DNA from: Acidobacteriaceae bacterium
Lineage (GTDB): Bacteria; Acidobacteriota; Terriglobia; Terriglobales; Acidobacteriaceae
Assembly (NCBI GenBank): GCA_003135495.1
Contig: PLBX01000209.1
Span: 428-13,475 of the forward strand
Reading direction: 5' to 3'
Length of the DNA: 13,048 nucleotides
Position numbers and translations under genes: made by a program. Positions within the stretch are counted from its first letter, which is position 1, and each line of letters begins with the position of its first letter. Of this stretch, positions 11,748 through 13,048 are shown one piece after another. The notes beneath the pieces were generated by a model, which worked only from the letters and a program-made list of their open reading frames with translations, ran no database searches and was not told the origin of the DNA.

Positions 11748-13048
11748 ATGACCACCTCTGCGATCATTGCCATCACGCCGGAGATGATCCGGGAACACGG
11801 CCTCACTCCGGAAGAATTCGAAAAAATTAAGCAGCTACTGGGTGGGCGCGAGCCTACGCGCACCGAACTGGGTATCTTCAGCGTGATGTGGAGCGAGCAC
11901 TGCTCCTATAAGTCATCGCGCGTTCATCTGAAGCGTTTGCCTACGCGCAGCAAGCTTGTATTGCAGGGACCGGGGGAGAATGCGGGCATCGTCGATATTG
12001 GCGATGGCTGGGCCTGCGCGTTCAAGATCGAGTCGCACAATCATCCATCGTTTATTGAACCGTTTCAGGGAGCGGCCACAGGCGTTGGCGGAATTCTGCG
12101 CGATATTTTCACCATGGGAGCGCGGCCGGTGGCGATTATGGATTCGCTTCGCTTTGGGCCGATTCAGCCGGCCCACGCGGGTGAGGGCGCCCGCGCCACA
12201 CAAACTCAGCCTACACAGGCTGAGGTGCATAAGAACCATTCTGTTATGGAAGGGGTGGTCTCGGGCGTCGCTTCATACGGCAATTGTTTCGGAGTTCCCA
12301 ATCTTGGCGGCGAGGTCAAATTCGAGCCCTGCTATTCGGGCAATCCATTGGTGAATGCGTTTGCGCTCGGCTTGGTCCGCCGCGATCAAATCTTTTACGG
12401 ACGCGCCTCCGGCGAAGGCAACCCTGTAATTTACGTCGGCTCGAAGACCGGACGCGACGGCATTCACGGCGCCACCATGGCGAGCGAGGAATTCAGCGAA
12501 GGCTCGGAAGCGAAGCGGCCCAATGTTCAAGTTGGGGATCCATTCCTCGAAAAGCTGCTACTGGAAGCCTGTTTGGAGGCGATGCAGACGGGCGCCATTG
12601 TTGGCATTCAAGACATGGGCGCGGCGGGGCTGACTTGCTCGACCTGCGAGATGGGCGCGCGCGGCGGCACCGGAGTCGAAATTGAACTCGATCGCGTTCC
12701 GCAACGCGAGACTGGCATGACTCCCTACGAGATCATGCTCAGCGAATCGCAGGAGCGCATGCTGCTGGTCGCGCAAAAGGGGCGCGAGAGTGAGGTGTTT
12801 CGCGTCTTTGAAAAGTGGGGACTGGATGCGGGGGAAGTCGGGCGCGTCACCTCTGATGCGACGATGCGAGTTCTTGAGCATGGCGAGGTTGTCGCAGAGA
12901 TTCCGAATGCTGCTCTCACCGATGATGCACCGGTCTATAAGCGTCCGCTTAGGCGCTGGGAGCCCCCAGTGGATCGCGAAAAGCCGGAGCATATCCAGTT
13001 TGCTGAAGGCCTAGATTTCACGGCGCAGCTCAAACGTTTACTGGCGAG
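11748..13048 (+). CDS. purL: Phosphoribosylformylglycinamidine synthase subunit PurL, N-terminal part
   Basis: PurL makes formylglycinamidine ribonucleotide from FGAR, ATP and ammonia in purine synthesis. In the short form, ammonia comes from a separate glutaminase, PurQ, with PurS. The first 433 codons are visible and the frame runs off the window. Motifs include [13 protein letters not shown] (His51), [73 protein letters not shown] and [12 protein letters not shown]. The start, [19 protein letters not shown], close to the catalytic core, shows the short PurL type, not the long fused PurL of E. coli. The ATG at 11748 has no clear ribosome binding site. Residues about 139-160 look inserted: they are encoded by two adjacent palindromes and interrupt the family alignment between SLRFGP and HKNH. 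Confidence 0.96.
   Translation, partial: MTTSAIIAITPEMIREHGLTPEEFEKIKQLLGGREPTRTELGIFSVMWSEHCSYKSSRVHLKRLPTRSKLVLQGPGENAGIVDIGDGWACAFKIESHNHPSFIEPFQGAATGVGGILRDIFTMGARPVAIMDSLRFGPIQPAHAGEGARATQTQPTQAEVHKNHSVMEGVVSGVASYGNCFGVPNLGGEVKFEPCYSGNPLVNAFALGLVRRDQIFYGRASGEGNPVIYVGSKTGRDGIHGATMASEEFSEGSEAKRPNVQVGDPFLEKLLLEACLEAMQTGAIVGIQDMGAAGLTCSTCEMGARGGTGVEIELDRVPQRETGMTPYEIMLSESQERMLLVAQKGRESEVFRVFEKWGLDAGEVGRVTSDATMRVLEHGEVVAEIPNAALTDDAPVYKRPLRRWEPPVDREKPEHIQFAEGLDFTAQLKRLLA
12177..12224 (+). repeat. Two palindromes inserted in frame within purL
   Basis: GCGGG (12177-12181) and CCCGC (12190-12194) flank TGAGGGCG and form the first hairpin. CTCAGCCT (12205-12212) and AGGCTGAG (12217-12224) form a second, perfect 8-bp stem around ACAC. 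Together they encode the peptide [16 protein letters not shown]. The first part shares GG(T/C)GAGGGCGCCCG and the downstream CACAC with the palindrome in priA, in the same reading frame. Confidence 0.6.

Overview
The window reads as an ordinary, gene-dense chromosomal core region, most likely from an acidobacterium. That placement is an inference from protein style: an EGY-like M50 protease, a membrane glycosyltransferase-like protein with TPRs, the short form of PurL, and many small palindromic repeats between genes. The ends cut an ABC exporter gene (left) and purL (right). All genes except the M50 protease and HU genes are on the + strand. No tRNA, rRNA, CRISPR array, transposase, prophage or plasmid gene was found.

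Layout: the 3' end of an ABC exporter gene (1-323); yicC (382-1269) overlapping gmk by 4 bp (1266-1949); rpoZ (1969-2208); a 114-bp gap with three consecutive stem-loops; coaBC (2323-3534); a gap with C/T-rich direct repeats; a family 4 uracil-DNA glycosylase gene (3739-4629) with a probable terminator; a 217-bp inverted-repeat element (4666-4882); priA (4906-7410); a short convergent gap with a palindrome; a membrane metalloprotease gene on the minus strand (7483-8544); an HU-type DNA-binding protein gene on the minus strand (8631-8900); a divergent control region; dcd (9136-9687); a repeat-bearing gap; a TMTC-like membrane TPR gene (9843-11651); and the first 433 codons of purL (11748-13048).

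The block yicC-gmk-rpoZ-coaBC-priA matches the conserved order yloC-(remA)-gmk-rpoZ-coaBC-priA known from Bacillus subtilis. Here remA is absent and a uracil-DNA glycosylase gene plus a repeat element lie between coaBC and priA. The functions are housekeeping: RNA turnover, GMP kinase, RNA polymerase omega, coenzyme A synthesis, DNA repair, replication restart, nucleoid structure, dUMP supply through dCTP deamination, and purine synthesis.

I see no new multi-gene system. The best lead is a small palindromic repeat that occurs in a gap (7440-7459) and, apparently as in-frame insertions, inside priA and purL. In both genes it is read in the same frame and gives the same peptide core, GEGAR. This resembles in principle the palindromic elements that invade reading frames in Rickettsia. 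Other points worth a look are the inverted-repeat element abutting priA, the triple stem-loop before coaBC, and divergent promoters sharing one -35 region between HU and dcd.
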